Assembly (NCBI GenBank): GCA_964418835.1
Contig: CAYQNJ010000004.1
Coordinates: forward strand, 62,001 to 126,000
DNA length: 64,000 nt
Direction: 5' to 3'
Source of the DNA: UBA9076 sp964418835
GTDB lineage: Bacteria; Bacillota_I; Bacilli_A; Erysipelotrichales; Erysipelotrichaceae
This document shows, in pieces, positions 43,588 to 52,812 of the stretch. Numbering within the stretch: position 1 is the stretch's first letter; each line of letters begins with the position of its first letter. A program made the translations under genes and the position numbers. The notes beneath the pieces were generated by a model. The model worked only from the letters and a program-made list of their open reading frames with translations, had not been told where the DNA came from and made no database searches.

Positions 43588-44010
43588 ATGTTAATGCCTA
43601 AAAGAACAAAATATAGAAGACCGCATAGAATTAGCCATGAAGGTAAGTCTAAAGCGGGTAGAACAGTACATTTTGGTGAATATGGACTAGTTGCGGAAGA
43701 AGGAGCTTATATCTCTAACCGTCAAATAGAAGCAGCCAGAATTGCATGTACTCGTTATATGAACCGTGAAGGGCAAGTTTGGATTAAAATATTCCCTCAT
43801 CTTGCTATCACAAAGAAACCGTTAGAAGTTCGTATGGGTTCTGGTAAAGGATCTCCTGAAGGATGGGTAGCGGTAGTTCAAGCAGGACGTGTTATGTTTG
43901 AAGTAGGTGGAGTTGATGAAGATATCGCAAGAGAAGCATTAAGACTTGCTGCTCATAAACTACCTATTAAAACTAGATTCGTTAAAAAAGGTAAGGAGGC
44001 TAAAGAATAG
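43588..44010 (+). CDS. rplP: 50S ribosomal protein L16
   Basis: L16, 140 residues, begins MLMPKRTKYRRPHR and contains GKGSPEGWVAVVQAGRVMFE. It sits near the A-site tRNA. AAGGAGG lies at the end of rpsC. Confidence 0.98.
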   Translation: MLMPKRTKYRRPHRISHEGKSKAGRTVHFGEYGLVAEEGAYISNRQIEAARIACTRYMNREGQVWIKIFPHLAITKKPLEVRMGSGKGSPEGWVAVVQAGRVMFEVGGVDEDIAREALRLAAHKLPIKTRFVKKGKEAKE

Positions 44011-44012
44011 TT

Positions 44013-44213
44013 ATGAACGTAAAAGAAATCAGATCAAAAAGTAACGAAGAATTAAACAAAGAAATGACTTCTTTAAAAGAAGAACTGTTCAATCTTCGCT
44101 TCCAACAAGCTACTGGTCAATTAGAAAATCCTTCAAGAATGAAGGAAATCAAAAAGACTATAGCAAGAATTAAAACAATTATTACTGAACGCGTTAGCGA
44201 AGTACAACGATAG
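44013..44213 (+). CDS. rpmC: 50S ribosomal protein L29
   Basis: L29, 66 residues, two antiparallel helices: VKEIRSKSNEELNKEM and then FNLRFQQATGQLENPSRMKE, the family signature. Tight spacing to rplP. Confidence 0.97.
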   Translation: MNVKEIRSKSNEELNKEMTSLKEELFNLRFQQATGQLENPSRMKEIKKTIARIKTIITERVSEVQR

Positions 44214-44225
44214 GAGGACATAGTG

Positions 44226-44486
44226 ATGGAAAGAGCAAAACGTAAAGTATTACGCGGTACTGTTGTATCAGATAAAATGGATAAAACAGTTACAGTTGAA
44301 ATCACAACTCAAAAGAAACACCCGTTGTATTCAAAACGCGTTAAGTATACTAAGAAATATAAAGCACATGATGAATTAAATGAAGCTAAAATGGGAGATA
44401 CAGTACTTATTATGGAAACAAGACCATTAAGTGCTACTAAAAGATTCCGTTTAGTTAAGATTATTGAAAAAGCAGTAATTCTTTAA
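44226..44486 (+). CDS. rpsQ: 30S ribosomal protein S17
   Basis: S17, 86 residues, OB fold. RKVLRGTVVSDKMDKTVTV and ETRPLSATKRFRLVKI are diagnostic. ATG 44226 is chosen, 8 bases from GGAGG; a GTG at 44223 is one codon upstream and also possible. Confidence 0.97.
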   Translation: MERAKRKVLRGTVVSDKMDKTVTVEITTQKKHPLYSKRVKYTKKYKAHDELNEAKMGDTVLIMETRPLSATKRFRLVKIIEKAVIL

Positions 44487-44506
44487 GCATTAGGGAGGAT
44501 AAAAAG

Positions 44507-44875
44507 ATGATTCAAGCTGAAACAAGAATAAGAGTCGCTGACAACACCGGTGCTAGAGAATTACTAGTTATTAGAGTTCTAGGTGGTAGTGGTAGAAAAT
44601 ATGCAAGCATAGGCGATGTGGTTGTATGTTCTGTAAAAGAAGCTACACCTGGTGGCACTGTTAAAAAAGGTGATGTTGTAAAGGTTGTTATTGTTAGAAC
44701 TTCTTACGGCATTTCTAGACCAAATGGCTCATACATCAAATTTGATGATAATGCAGGCGTTATACTTAAAGACGATATGACTCCAAAAGGTACACGTATC
44801 TTTGGACCTGTCGCAAGAGAATTAAGAGAAAAGAACTTCATGAAGATAGTGTCACTGGCACCTGAAGTATTGTAA
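44507..44875 (+). CDS. rplN: 50S ribosomal protein L14
   Basis: L14, 122 residues, full length. IQAETRIRVADNTGARELL and GTRIFGPVARELREKNFMKI are diagnostic. It lies at the subunit interface. GGGAGGA upstream. Confidence 0.98.
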   Translation: MIQAETRIRVADNTGARELLVIRVLGGSGRKYASIGDVVVCSVKEATPGGTVKKGDVVKVVIVRTSYGISRPNGSYIKFDDNAGVILKDDMTPKGTRIFGPVARELREKNFMKIVSLAPEVL

Positions 44876-44883
44876 GGAGATCG

Positions 44884-45213
44884 ATGAATATGAAAATTAA
44901 AACAGGCGATAAAGTCAAAGTAATCACCGGTCACTACAAAGGTACAATCGGTGAAGTTAAGGCAGTAAATGCTAAAACAAACAAAATTATTGTTGAAGGT
45001 GTAAACCTTGTTAAAAAATCTCAAAAACCTACTCAAGCTAATCCAGATGGTGGAATTATAGAGTTTGAAAAAGGTATTGATGCTTCTAACGTTATGGTTT
45101 ATGACGCTAAAGCAAAAGTTGCTGGTAGAGTTGGTTATTCAACTGACAAAAACGGTAAAAAAATTAGAATCAATAAGAAAAGTTCAAATGAAATCAAAGG
45201 AGGTAAGAAATAA
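44884..45213 (+). CDS. rplX: 50S ribosomal protein L24
   Basis: L24, 109 residues, with KOW motif KTGDKVKVITGHYKGTIG, an assembly initiator. Two starts fit: ATG 44884 (4 bases from GGAG) and ATG 44890 (10 bases), which would remove two residues. The stop overlaps the rplE start. Confidence 0.97.
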   Translation: MNMKIKTGDKVKVITGHYKGTIGEVKAVNAKTNKIIVEGVNLVKKSQKPTQANPDGGIIEFEKGIDASNVMVYDAKAKVAGRVGYSTDKNGKKIRINKKSSNEIKGGKK

Positions 45214-45752
45214 TGAATCGTTTGCAAGAAAAATATAGCAAAACAGTTATTCCTGCTTTGGTTAAACAATTTGATTACACATCAGTTATGCAATGTCCAA
45301 AACTTGAAAAAGTTGTAATTAACTTAGGAGTAGGTGAAGCTATTTCTAATCCTAAAGTATTAGATGAAGCAGTTGCTGAACTTCAAGCAATAACTGGTCA
45401 AAAAGCAGTTATTACTAAAGCTAAGAAATCTATCGCAAACTTTAAATTACGTGATGGTATGCCAATTGGTTGTAAAGTAACATTACGTGGTGAAAAGATG
45501 TATGAATTCTTAGATAAATTATTCAATATATCACTTCCAAGAGTTAGAGACTTTAGAGGAGTTAGTAAAACAGCATTTGATGGTAGAGGAAACTATACAT
45601 TAGGTGTTAAGGAACAATTAATATTCCCTGAAATTAACTTTGATAAAGTAAACAAGGTTCGTGGTATGGATATTGTTATTGTAACTAGTGCTAAAACTAA
45701 TGAAGAAGCAAGAGCATTACTAGGTGAACTAGGTATGCCGTTTGCTAAATAA
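45213..45752 (+). CDS. rplE: 50S ribosomal protein L5
   Basis: L5, 179 residues, binds 5S rRNA. NRLQEKYSKTVIPAL and NYTLGVKEQLIFPEI are typical. One-base overlap with rplX. Confidence 0.98.
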   Translation: MNRLQEKYSKTVIPALVKQFDYTSVMQCPKLEKVVINLGVGEAISNPKVLDEAVAELQAITGQKAVITKAKKSIANFKLRDGMPIGCKVTLRGEKMYEFLDKLFNISLPRVRDFRGVSKTAFDGRGNYTLGVKEQLIFPEINFDKVNKVRGMDIVIVTSAKTNEEARALLGELGMPFAK

Positions 45753-45765
45753 GGAGGACTAAGTA

Positions 45766-45951
45766 ATGGCTAAGAAATCAATGATTATTAAACAACAACG
45801 TCCTCAAAAGTTCAGTACTAGAGAATATACTAGATGTGAACGTTGTGGTCGACCACACTCAGTATTAAAGAAATATAAACTTTGCAGAATTTGCTTTAGA
45901 GAATTGGCTTATAAAGGTCAAATCCCTGGAGTGAAGAAGGCTAGCTGGTAA
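45766..45951 (+). CDS. rpsN: 30S ribosomal protein S14, zinc-binding type
   Basis: S14 of the short zinc form, 61 residues, with CERCGRPH and CRICFREL giving two Cys pairs. The short zinc form is the ancestral one in Gram-positives. Confidence 0.97.
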   Translation: MAKKSMIIKQQRPQKFSTREYTRCERCGRPHSVLKKYKLCRICFRELAYKGQIPGVKKASW

Positions 45952-45965
45952 GGAGGTTAATAGAA

Positions 45966-46367
45966 ATGAATATGACTGATCCAATTGCGGATATGCTTAC
46001 TAGAATTAGAAACGGTGTACAAGCTCGTCATGAAACTGTAGATATTCCTGCTTCTAAAACAAAAGTGGAAATAGCTAAAATTTTAAAGAATGAAGGGTAT
46101 ATCGTTAACTATTCTGTGTCAGGCGATAAAGCTGCAGAAAAGAAGATTACAGTTACACTTAAATATGGTCCAAATGATGAAAAAGTCATTAGTGGTATTA
46201 AGAGAATTTCTAAACCGGGCTTACGAGTGTATACAAAATATGATGCATTACCAAGAGTTTTAAATGGTTTAGGCATCGCAATCATATCAACTTCGGCTGG
46301 TATGATGACTGATAAAGAAGCAAGAGCTAAACATACTGGCGGCGAAGTTGTCGCTTACGTTTGGTAA
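45966..46367 (+). CDS. rpsH: 30S ribosomal protein S8
   Basis: S8, 133 residues. TDPIADMLTRIRNG at the start and the C-terminal STSAGMMTDKEARAK are diagnostic. S8 is a spc-operon repressor in E. coli; not shown here. Confidence 0.98.
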   Translation: MNMTDPIADMLTRIRNGVQARHETVDIPASKTKVEIAKILKNEGYIVNYSVSGDKAAEKKITVTLKYGPNDEKVISGIKRISKPGLRVYTKYDALPRVLNGLGIAIISTSAGMMTDKEARAKHTGGEVVAYVW

Positions 46368-46382
46368 GAAAGGAAAAATAGA

Positions 46383-46928
46383 ATGTCACGTATCGGAAAT
46401 AAGGCGATTACCATTCCTGAAGGTGTTGAAATTACAATAGCTGAGGGTAATGAGGTGACTGTAAAAGGACCTAAGGGGACTTTGACACGTCAGTTCAGTC
46501 CTCTAATGGAAATCAAGATCGAAGATGGAACTTTAACAGTAGTTCGTTCTAACGAAGAAAAACATACAAAACAACTTCATGGTACAACTAGAGCATTAAT
46601 CAATAACATGATTGAAGGATGCGATAAAGAATTTACTAAAGAACTAGAAATAGTTGGTATTGGATTTAGAGCAAACGTTGCTGGTAGCAACTTAAACCTA
46701 CACATTGGTTATTCACATGATATCGTAGTACCTATTACTGAAGGATTAACTGTTACTTGTCCAAATCCTACATCAATTACAGTTAGTGGAATTGATAAAC
46801 AAATGGTTGGAGAATTCGCAGCTAATGTAAGAAATCATAGAAAACCAGAACCTTATAAAGGTAAAGGTATCAAATACAAGAATGAAAGAATCCGTCGTAA
46901 AGAAGGTAAGACGGCAGCTAAGAAATAG
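46383..46928 (+). CDS. rplF: 50S ribosomal protein L6
   Basis: L6, 181 residues, two related domains. SRIGNKAITIPEGVEI opens it; RKPEPYKGKGIKYKNE closes it. It sits near the factor-binding site. Confidence 0.98.
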   Translation: MSRIGNKAITIPEGVEITIAEGNEVTVKGPKGTLTRQFSPLMEIKIEDGTLTVVRSNEEKHTKQLHGTTRALINNMIEGCDKEFTKELEIVGIGFRANVAGSNLNLHIGYSHDIVVPITEGLTVTCPNPTSITVSGIDKQMVGEFAANVRNHRKPEPYKGKGIKYKNERIRRKEGKTAAKK

Positions 46929-46943
46929 GAAAGGAGAACAACT

Positions 46944-47300
46944 ATGCTTAAGAAAACTAATAAAAATGCTGAAAGACAACGTCGTCATGCACGTGTTAGA
47001 ACAAAAGTCAGTGGTACTCCAGAGTGTCCTAGACTTAACGTGTTCCGTTCAAATAGCCATATACATGCTCAAGTAATTGATGATGTTAATGGTAAAACAT
47101 TAGTAGCTTGTTCTAGTGTTGATTTAAAACTAGAACATGGTGGAAATGTTGAAGCTGCAACAAAGGTTGGTACAGAAATTGCTAATCGTTGTAAAGCAAA
47201 AAATATTGAAGTAGTAAAATTTGACCGTGGAGGGTATATCTATCACGGTAGAGTAAAAGCTTTAGCTGAAGCAGCACGTGATGCTGGCTTGAAATTTTAA
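46944..47300 (+). CDS. rplR: 50S ribosomal protein L18
   Basis: L18, 118 residues, a 5S rRNA-binding protein. RLNVFRSNSHIHAQVIDD and FDRGGYIYHGRVKALAEAAR are diagnostic. AAAGGAGA upstream. Confidence 0.98.
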   Translation: MLKKTNKNAERQRRHARVRTKVSGTPECPRLNVFRSNSHIHAQVIDDVNGKTLVACSSVDLKLEHGGNVEAATKVGTEIANRCKAKNIEVVKFDRGGYIYHGRVKALAEAARDAGLKF

Positions 47301-47314
47301 GGAAGGAGAACGAA

Positions 47315-47830
47315 ATGGAACGTAAACCAAGAAGAACGCCACGCGTTGAAAAAGAATTTGAAGAACGCGTTGTTGTAATTAATAGAGTTAGTAAAACCGT
47401 AAAGGGTGGACGCCGTATGCGTTTCTCTGCCTTAGTAGTAGTTGGAGATCGTAAAGGTCGTGTAGGCTACGGTTTAGGAAAAGCTAATGAAGTACCTGAT
47501 GCAATTAAAAAAGGTATTGAAGAAGCAAAGAAAAATGTAGTAACACTTAGCTTAGTAAATCAAGGGAAGACAATTCCTCATGAAATTACTGGAGTATATG
47601 GTGCAGGTGAAGTATTCTTAAAACCTGCTAGTGAAGGTACTGGAGTTATCGCTGGTGGTGCAGTAAGAGCTGTATTAGAACTTGCTGGAATCACTGATAT
47701 CTTAACTAAATGTATCGGTTCTAGAACACCAATTAACATGGTTCATGCAACTATGGCTGGTTTAGAAAGTTTAAAAACAGTTAATAGTGTAGCTAAGTTA
47801 CGTGAAAAGAAAGTTCACGAAATTAGATAA
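47315..47830 (+). CDS. rpsE: 30S ribosomal protein S5
   Basis: S5, 171 residues. VVINRVSKTVKGGRRMRFSA and GKANEVPDAIKKGIEEAKK are diagnostic. rplO follows after 12 bases; rpmD (L30), normally between them, is missing. Confidence 0.98.
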   Translation: MERKPRRTPRVEKEFEERVVVINRVSKTVKGGRRMRFSALVVVGDRKGRVGYGLGKANEVPDAIKKGIEEAKKNVVTLSLVNQGKTIPHEITGVYGAGEVFLKPASEGTGVIAGGAVRAVLELAGITDILTKCIGSRTPINMVHATMAGLESLKTVNSVAKLREKKVHEIR

Positions 47831-47842
47831 GGAGGAAGCCTA

Positions 47843-48283
47843 ATGAAATTAAATGAATTGAAGTACCAAGATGGTGCACGTGATTCAAGAAAGCGTGTTG
47901 GTCGTGGTCAAGGATCTGGATTAGGTAAAACATCTGGAAAAGGTCATAAAGGTCAAAACTCACGTTCAGGTGGGGGTGTTGCTTTAGGATTTGAAGGTGG
48001 ACAAACTCCTTTATTTAAAAGAATTCCAAAGCGTGGATTTACAAACTATACTCGTAAAGAGTATGCAATTGTAAATGTAGATAGTTTAAATGTATTCGAA
48101 GACGATGTAGTTGTAGATTTTGAAGCATTAAAAGCTGTAGGTCTTTTGAAAAAAGGACTTGATGGTGTTAAAATCTTGGGGCAAGGAGAACTTAGCAAAA
48201 AACTTACTGTTAAAGCTAATAAATTCTCAAAATCAGCACAAGCTGCAATTGAAAAAGCAGGCGGAAAAGTAGAGGTCATCTAA
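47843..48283 (+). CDS. rplO: 50S ribosomal protein L15
   Basis: L15, 146 residues, with the basic RVGRGQGSGLGKTSGKGHKG start and QTPLFKRIPKRGF. A late assembly protein. secY starts 2 bases after the stop. Confidence 0.98.
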   Translation: MKLNELKYQDGARDSRKRVGRGQGSGLGKTSGKGHKGQNSRSGGGVALGFEGGQTPLFKRIPKRGFTNYTRKEYAIVNVDSLNVFEDDVVVDFEALKAVGLLKKGLDGVKILGQGELSKKLTVKANKFSKSAQAAIEKAGGKVEVI

Positions 48284-48285
48284 TT

Positions 48286-49569
48286 ATGTTGCAAACTTAT
48301 GTCAGCATGTTCAAGAATAAAGAAATTAGAAAAAAGATTCTCTTCACGCTGGCAATGTTGTTTGTATATCGTCTTGGGTCAGCGATTCCAGTCCCAGGAG
48401 TCGATTCCAATAAACTTGCGGCTAGTATTGTTGATAACTCAATATTGAATGTTATGAACTTGTTAGGTGGAGGGGCTTTAGAAAGATTATCAATCTTTGC
48501 TCTTGGAGTGGGTCCTTATATTACTGGTTCTATCATTATTCAATTATTAAGTATGGATGTTATTCCTTACTTAACAGAGTTATCTAAGTCAGGTCAAACT
48601 GGACGTCTTAAGATAGATAGTTATACTAGATATCTAGGCGCAATACTTGCATTTGTTCAAGCATTAACGATAGTATATAGTTTCGATGTTAGTTATAACA
48701 TTTTAACATCAAGTACTATTTCAACTTATTTATATACAGCAGTAGTTATTACTGCAGGTACAATGTTCTTGTTGTGGATTGGTGATAGAATTTCATCATT
48801 TGGAATTGGAAATGGTATATCAATTATTATCTTTGCAGGTATAGTTGCTAACCTACCAGCACAATTTAGACAAATATATTCAGTACTAGTGGATTCTTCA
48901 AATCAAACAGCAATGTTTAATGGTATAATTCAATTTGTATTGTTTATAATTATGTATATTGTAATTATTGTGTTTGTAATTATTATGCAAACAGCAACTC
49001 GTAAAATACCTATCCAATATACTTCTAGTTCGTTGGGTAGAGGTAAGAATGATATTACATTCTTACCATTCAAAATTAATTCAGCATCAGTAATTCCTGT
49101 CATCTTTGCACAGTCAATTATGATGGCTCCACAAATAGTATTAAGCTTTGTAAATCAAGAAATGTATCAAACATTGTCTAATTTCTTAAGTTTAAGTAAG
49201 CCTATTGGTTTAGCTATATATGCTGTATTAATTGTATTATTTACTTTCTTCTATACTAACTTACAGGTTGATCCTGATAAGGTAGCAGAGAATTTAGGTA
49301 AATCTGGAGCTTACATTCCAGGTATTAGACCTGGTAATGAAACAAAGGAATATATTAGAAAAGTTCTTAATAGAATTACTGTACTTGGTGCAGCTGGACT
49401 ATTAATTGTTGCTTTATTACCTTATATACTTCCAATGTTTACAAATCTTCCTTCATCAGTTTCTATTGGTGGAACTGGTATAATCATCGTAGTCGGTGTT
49501 GCAATGGAGACTACTAGCCAACTTAAAGGTCAGTTGACTCAAAAGCAATATCACGGCTTCCTAAAGTAG
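48286..49569 (+). CDS. secY: Preprotein translocase subunit SecY
   Basis: SecY is the channel of the Sec translocon. At 427 residues it has about ten membrane spans; VYRLGSAIPVPG and GLGVGPYITGSIIIQLL-like text (ALGVGPYITGS) near the plug, and the cytosolic loop NLGKSGAYIPGIRPG, are signatures. Translation is probably coupled to rplO. A start at 48307 is a less likely alternative. Confidence 0.97.
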   Translation: MLQTYVSMFKNKEIRKKILFTLAMLFVYRLGSAIPVPGVDSNKLAASIVDNSILNVMNLLGGGALERLSIFALGVGPYITGSIIIQLLSMDVIPYLTELSKSGQTGRLKIDSYTRYLGAILAFVQALTIVYSFDVSYNILTSSTISTYLYTAVVITAGTMFLLWIGDRISSFGIGNGISIIIFAGIVANLPAQFRQIYSVLVDSSNQTAMFNGIIQFVLFIIMYIVIIVFVIIMQTATRKIPIQYTSSSLGRGKNDITFLPFKINSASVIPVIFAQSIMMAPQIVLSFVNQEMYQTLSNFLSLSKPIGLAIYAVLIVLFTFFYTNLQVDPDKVAENLGKSGAYIPGIRPGNETKEYIRKVLNRITVLGAAGLLIVALLPYILPMFTNLPSSVSIGGTGIIIVVGVAMETTSQLKGQLTQKQYHGFLK

Positions 49570-49580
49570 GAGGTATTTAC

Positions 49581-50231
49581 ATGAATATATTAATTATGGG
49601 ACCAGCTGGTAGTGGAAAAGGAACAATGGCTAAACTCATCATTGAAGAGTTTGGTGTTGCTCATATATCTACTGGCGACATGCTTAGAGAGAATGTAAAG
49701 AATGACACTTCTCTAGGTCATCAAGCAAAAGATTTCATGGAGGCAGGCAGACTTGTACCTGATGATTTGATTAATGCTATGGTCAAAGAAAGATTACTTA
49801 GAGCTGATGCTGTAAAAGGGTTTTTAATGGATGGATTTCCTAGAACACTTGTTCAAGCAAAAGCATTTGAGGACATTACTAAGGCTATAGAAAAACCAGT
49901 TGATATTGTAATTAACCTAAAGGTTGATGTAGATACTTTAGCTGGTAGAATTACAGGTAGAAGAATTTGTAAAAACTGTGGTGCAATTTACCACATTAAG
50001 AATTCTCCAAGTAAGGTAGATGGTATTTGTGATGTGTGTGGAAACAATACAATACAAAGACCTGATGATACTTTGGAGCAATTGCAAGTTCGTTTAAAAG
50101 AACATGCAAAAAATACTGAACCAGTTCTTGATTACTATCGAGAAAAAGGACTTGTACAGGATATTGAAGCTGCAAAACCAGCCAATGAGGTTTGGGCAGA
50201 TATAAAACAGGCAATAGAGGCGATTTCATAA
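49581..50231 (+). CDS. adk: Adenylate kinase, zinc-lid form
   Basis: Adenylate kinase interconverts ATP plus AMP and two ADP. The P-loop GPAGSGKGT (residues 7-15), AMP-site FPRTLVQA and LID with GRRICKNCGAIYH and CDVCG are clear; four Cys make a zinc site. 216 residues, normal for the long form. AGGAGG upstream; the usual next gene map is absent. Confidence 0.98.
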   Translation: MNILIMGPAGSGKGTMAKLIIEEFGVAHISTGDMLRENVKNDTSLGHQAKDFMEAGRLVPDDLINAMVKERLLRADAVKGFLMDGFPRTLVQAKAFEDITKAIEKPVDIVINLKVDVDTLAGRITGRRICKNCGAIYHIKNSPSKVDGICDVCGNNTIQRPDDTLEQLQVRLKEHAKNTEPVLDYYREKGLVQDIEAAKPANEVWADIKQAIEAIS

Positions 50232-50241
50232 ATCGCATGAT

Positions 50242-50272
50242 AGTATCAGGTGGGTAATACCACCTGGATACT
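50242..50272 (+). promoter_or_regulatory. Strong hairpin between adk and infA
   Basis: AGTATCAGGTGG (50242-50253) pairs with CCACCTGGATACT (50260-50272), one bulged base, 6-base loop. No T run follows, so it is not an ordinary terminator. It may be a processing or control site for the infA end of the operon. Confidence 0.5.
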
Positions 50273-50305
50273 GGTTGCTGATTTATGATATTGAGGAGGT
50301 AATAT

Positions 50306-50524
50306 ATGGCAAAACAAGATGTTATTGAAATCGAAGGAATCGTTGAGGATACTTTGCCTGATGCAAAATTCAAGGTGAAACTCGCAAATGATCACGTAAT
50401 TCTTGCACACGTGGCTGGTAAAATCCGTATGAACTACATTCGCATTTTACCGGGAGACAGAGTTACTGTTGAGATTTCTCCTTACGATTTATCACGTGGG
50501 CGTATAACTTATAGACATAAATAG
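50306..50524 (+). CDS. infA: Translation initiation factor IF-1
   Basis: IF-1, 72 residues, an OB-fold protein that blocks the 30S A site. IEIEGIVEDTLPDAKFKV and GKIRMNYIRILPGDRVTVE are diagnostic. GAGGAGG upstream. Confidence 0.98.
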   Translation: MAKQDVIEIEGIVEDTLPDAKFKVKLANDHVILAHVAGKIRMNYIRILPGDRVTVEISPYDLSRGRITYRHK

Positions 50525-50541
50525 TGTGGGAGGTAAAACAC

Positions 50542-50655
50542 ATGAAAGTAAGACCATCAGTAAAACCTATCTGTGACAAATGCCGTGTCATTAAAAGAAA
50601 CGGTAGAGTCATGGTAATTTGTGAAAATCCAAAACACAAACAAAGACAAGGGTAA
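50542..50655 (+). CDS. rpmJ: 50S ribosomal protein L36, zinc-binding type
   Basis: A 37-residue frame starting MKVRPSVKPICDKCRVIKR, with Cys11, Cys14, Cys27 and His32 as zinc ligands, matches the C+ form of L36. Start 6-8 bases after GGGAGG; follows infA as in most Firmicutes. Confidence 0.95.
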   Translation: MKVRPSVKPICDKCRVIKRNGRVMVICENPKHKQRQG

Positions 50656-50674
50656 TAGGAGGAAATTATAGAAT

Positions 50675-51040
50675 ATGGCTCGTATAGCTGGAGTTGATAT
50701 TCCTAGAGATAAAAGAGTAGTTGTTTCACTTACTTATATCTATGGAATTGGATTAACAACATCAAAAGAAATTCTTGCGGCTTGCAAGATCGATGAAAAC
50801 ATTCGTGTTAAAGATTTAACTGACGAACAAGAAACAGCAATTCGTCAAGAAGTTGATAAAATAAAGGTAGAAGGAGACCTTCGTAGAGAAACATCCTTAA
50901 ATATTAAACGATTGATGGAAATCGGATGTTATAGAGGTATCCGTCATCGTAGAGGTTTACCAGTTCGTGGTCAACGTACTAAGACAAATGCGCGTACTCG
51001 TAAGGGTCCACGTCGTACTGTAGCCAATAAGAAGAAATAG
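50675..51040 (+). CDS. rpsM: 30S ribosomal protein S13
   Basis: S13, 121 residues. RIAGVDIPRDKRVVVSLTYI and RHRRGLPVRGQRTKTNARTR are diagnostic. It bridges to the 50S subunit. Confidence 0.98.
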   Translation: MARIAGVDIPRDKRVVVSLTYIYGIGLTTSKEILAACKIDENIRVKDLTDEQETAIRQEVDKIKVEGDLRRETSLNIKRLMEIGCYRGIRHRRGLPVRGQRTKTNARTRKGPRRTVANKKK

Positions 51041-51056
51041 GCGATAGGAGGAAATT

Positions 51057-51449
51057 ATGGCAAAGGCAAAAACAACTTCTCGTAAAAAGAGAGTAAGAAA
51101 GAATATAGCCAAAGGTTGTGCTCATATTCATTCAACATTCAATAACACTATCGTAACAATCTCAGATGAAGCTGGTAATGTTATTGCATGGTCAAGTGCT
51201 GGTGCACTTGGTTATAAAGGTTCAAGAAAATCAACACCATTTGCGGCTCAAATGGCAGCAGAAGCTGCAGCTAAAGCAGCAATAGAACATGGTATGAAAT
51301 CAGTTGAAGTTAGTGTTAAGGGTCCAGGACCTGGACGTGAGTCTGCGGTTAGATCATTACAAACTGCTGGTTTAGATATTACAGTAATTAATGATGTTAC
51401 ACCTATTCCACACAATGGATGCCGTGCACCAAAACGTCCGCGTGGATAA
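51057..51449 (+). CDS. rpsK: 30S ribosomal protein S11
   Basis: S11, 130 residues, at the mRNA exit platform. GCAHIHSTFNNTIVTISD and PIPHNGCRAPKRPRG are diagnostic. Confidence 0.98.
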   Translation: MAKAKTTSRKKRVRKNIAKGCAHIHSTFNNTIVTISDEAGNVIAWSSAGALGYKGSRKSTPFAAQMAAEAAAKAAIEHGMKSVEVSVKGPGPGRESAVRSLQTAGLDITVINDVTPIPHNGCRAPKRPRG

Positions 51450-51472
51450 TAAAATAAGGAGGGATTAGTTAC

Positions 51473-52432
51473 ATGCAAAAGTTTGAACGCGCCAATTTTG
51501 AAGTCCAAGAATATATTGAATCAGATAATTATGGTAAGTTTGTTATCGAACCTTTAGAGAGAGGTTTTGGTACAACTATTGGAAATGCATTAAGACGTGT
51601 ATTATTATCATCTTTACCTGGTGCAGCTGTATATTCAATTAAGATAGATGGAGTTTATCACGAATTTACAACTATTCCGGGCGTGAGAGAGGATGTAACC
51701 ATGATCATCCTTAACATCAAGAATCTGGTCATGAAGATTGATGATGATGAGGTTTATAATCTTCGTATTTCTGCAAAAGGTCCAACAGTAGTTACTGCTG
51801 GAGATATTATTTGTCCTGCTGGTGTTGAAATTCTAAATAAAGATTTAGTTATTGCTACACTTGAATCAGGTGCTACATTTGAAATGGATATGAAGGCTAA
51901 AAATGGCCGTGGATATGTAAGTGCTGATGAGAACAAAATGTTAAATCAATCAAGTTCTCAAGGTATTGGTACTGTTTATACAGATTCAATTTATACACCA
52001 ATTGAAAGAGTTGGTTATAATATAGATCCTACTCGTGTTGGTCAAGATGCGAAATATGATAAATTGACAATTGAGATTTATACAGATGGTTCAATTACTC
52101 CTCAAATGTCATTAGCTTTAGCTTCTAAAATCTTGATTGATCATTTAGATATCTTTACAACTGTTCAAGATTCAGTTGTGGAAATGGAATCAGCAATTAA
52201 GGATAGTAAAAACGAAGTAGTTACTAAGGGTCAATTAATGATGATTGAAGACTTAGACTTATCTGTTCGTTCTTATAACTGTTTAAAAAGAGCTGGAATT
52301 CAAACTGTTGATGAGTTAACTCAAAAGACAGAAGATGAAATGATGAGAGTCAGAAATCTTGGTAAAAAATCATTAAAAGAAGTTAAGGATAAGATCTATG
52401 AGCTTGGATTAAGCTTTAAGACATTTGATTAG
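51473..52432 (+). CDS. rpoA: RNA polymerase alpha subunit
   Basis: Alpha, 319 residues. The N-terminal assembly domain includes IEPLERGFGTTIGNALRRVLL; the C-terminal domain that binds UP elements and regulators includes LDLSVRSYNCLKRAGI and RNLGKKSLKEVKDK. AAGGAGG precedes the start. Confidence 0.98.
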   Translation: MQKFERANFEVQEYIESDNYGKFVIEPLERGFGTTIGNALRRVLLSSLPGAAVYSIKIDGVYHEFTTIPGVREDVTMIILNIKNLVMKIDDDEVYNLRISAKGPTVVTAGDIICPAGVEILNKDLVIATLESGATFEMDMKAKNGRGYVSADENKMLNQSSSQGIGTVYTDSIYTPIERVGYNIDPTRVGQDAKYDKLTIEIYTDGSITPQMSLALASKILIDHLDIFTTVQDSVVEMESAIKDSKNEVVTKGQLMMIEDLDLSVRSYNCLKRAGIQTVDELTQKTEDEMMRVRNLGKKSLKEVKDKIYELGLSFKTFD

Positions 52433-52443
52433 GAGGAGATTAT

Positions 52444-52806
52444 ATGTGGAATCGTAAATTCGGACGTAAAGCCGATCACCGTAAAGCAATGCTAAGAAAC
52501 TTAGCTACTTCGGTTATTATATATGGTAAAGTCGAAACTACAGAAATGAAGGCTATGGATATGCGTAGTGTAGTTGATGAATTAATTACATTAGCAAAAC
52601 GTGGTGATCTTCATTCAAGAAGACAAGCAGCAAGCTTTGTTAGAAACGTAGTTGCAGACAAAGCTACTGAACAAACAGTTTTACAAAAACTATTTGAAGA
52701 ATTAGGACCTAAGTATAAAGATCGTAATGGTGGTTACACTAGAGTTGTAAAAACTGGTGTACGTCGTGGTGATAGCGCACCAATGGCTTATATTGAATTA
52801 GTTTAG
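52444..52806 (+). CDS. rplQ: 50S ribosomal protein L17
   Basis: L17, 120 residues, last gene of the superoperon. RKFGRKADHRKAMLRNLATS and RNGGYTRVVKTGVRRGD are diagnostic. A terminator follows. Confidence 0.98.
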   Translation: MWNRKFGRKADHRKAMLRNLATSVIIYGKVETTEMKAMDMRSVVDELITLAKRGDLHSRRQAASFVRNVVADKATEQTVLQKLFEELGPKYKDRNGGYTRVVKTGVRRGDSAPMAYIELV

Positions 52807-52812
52807 TAAATG

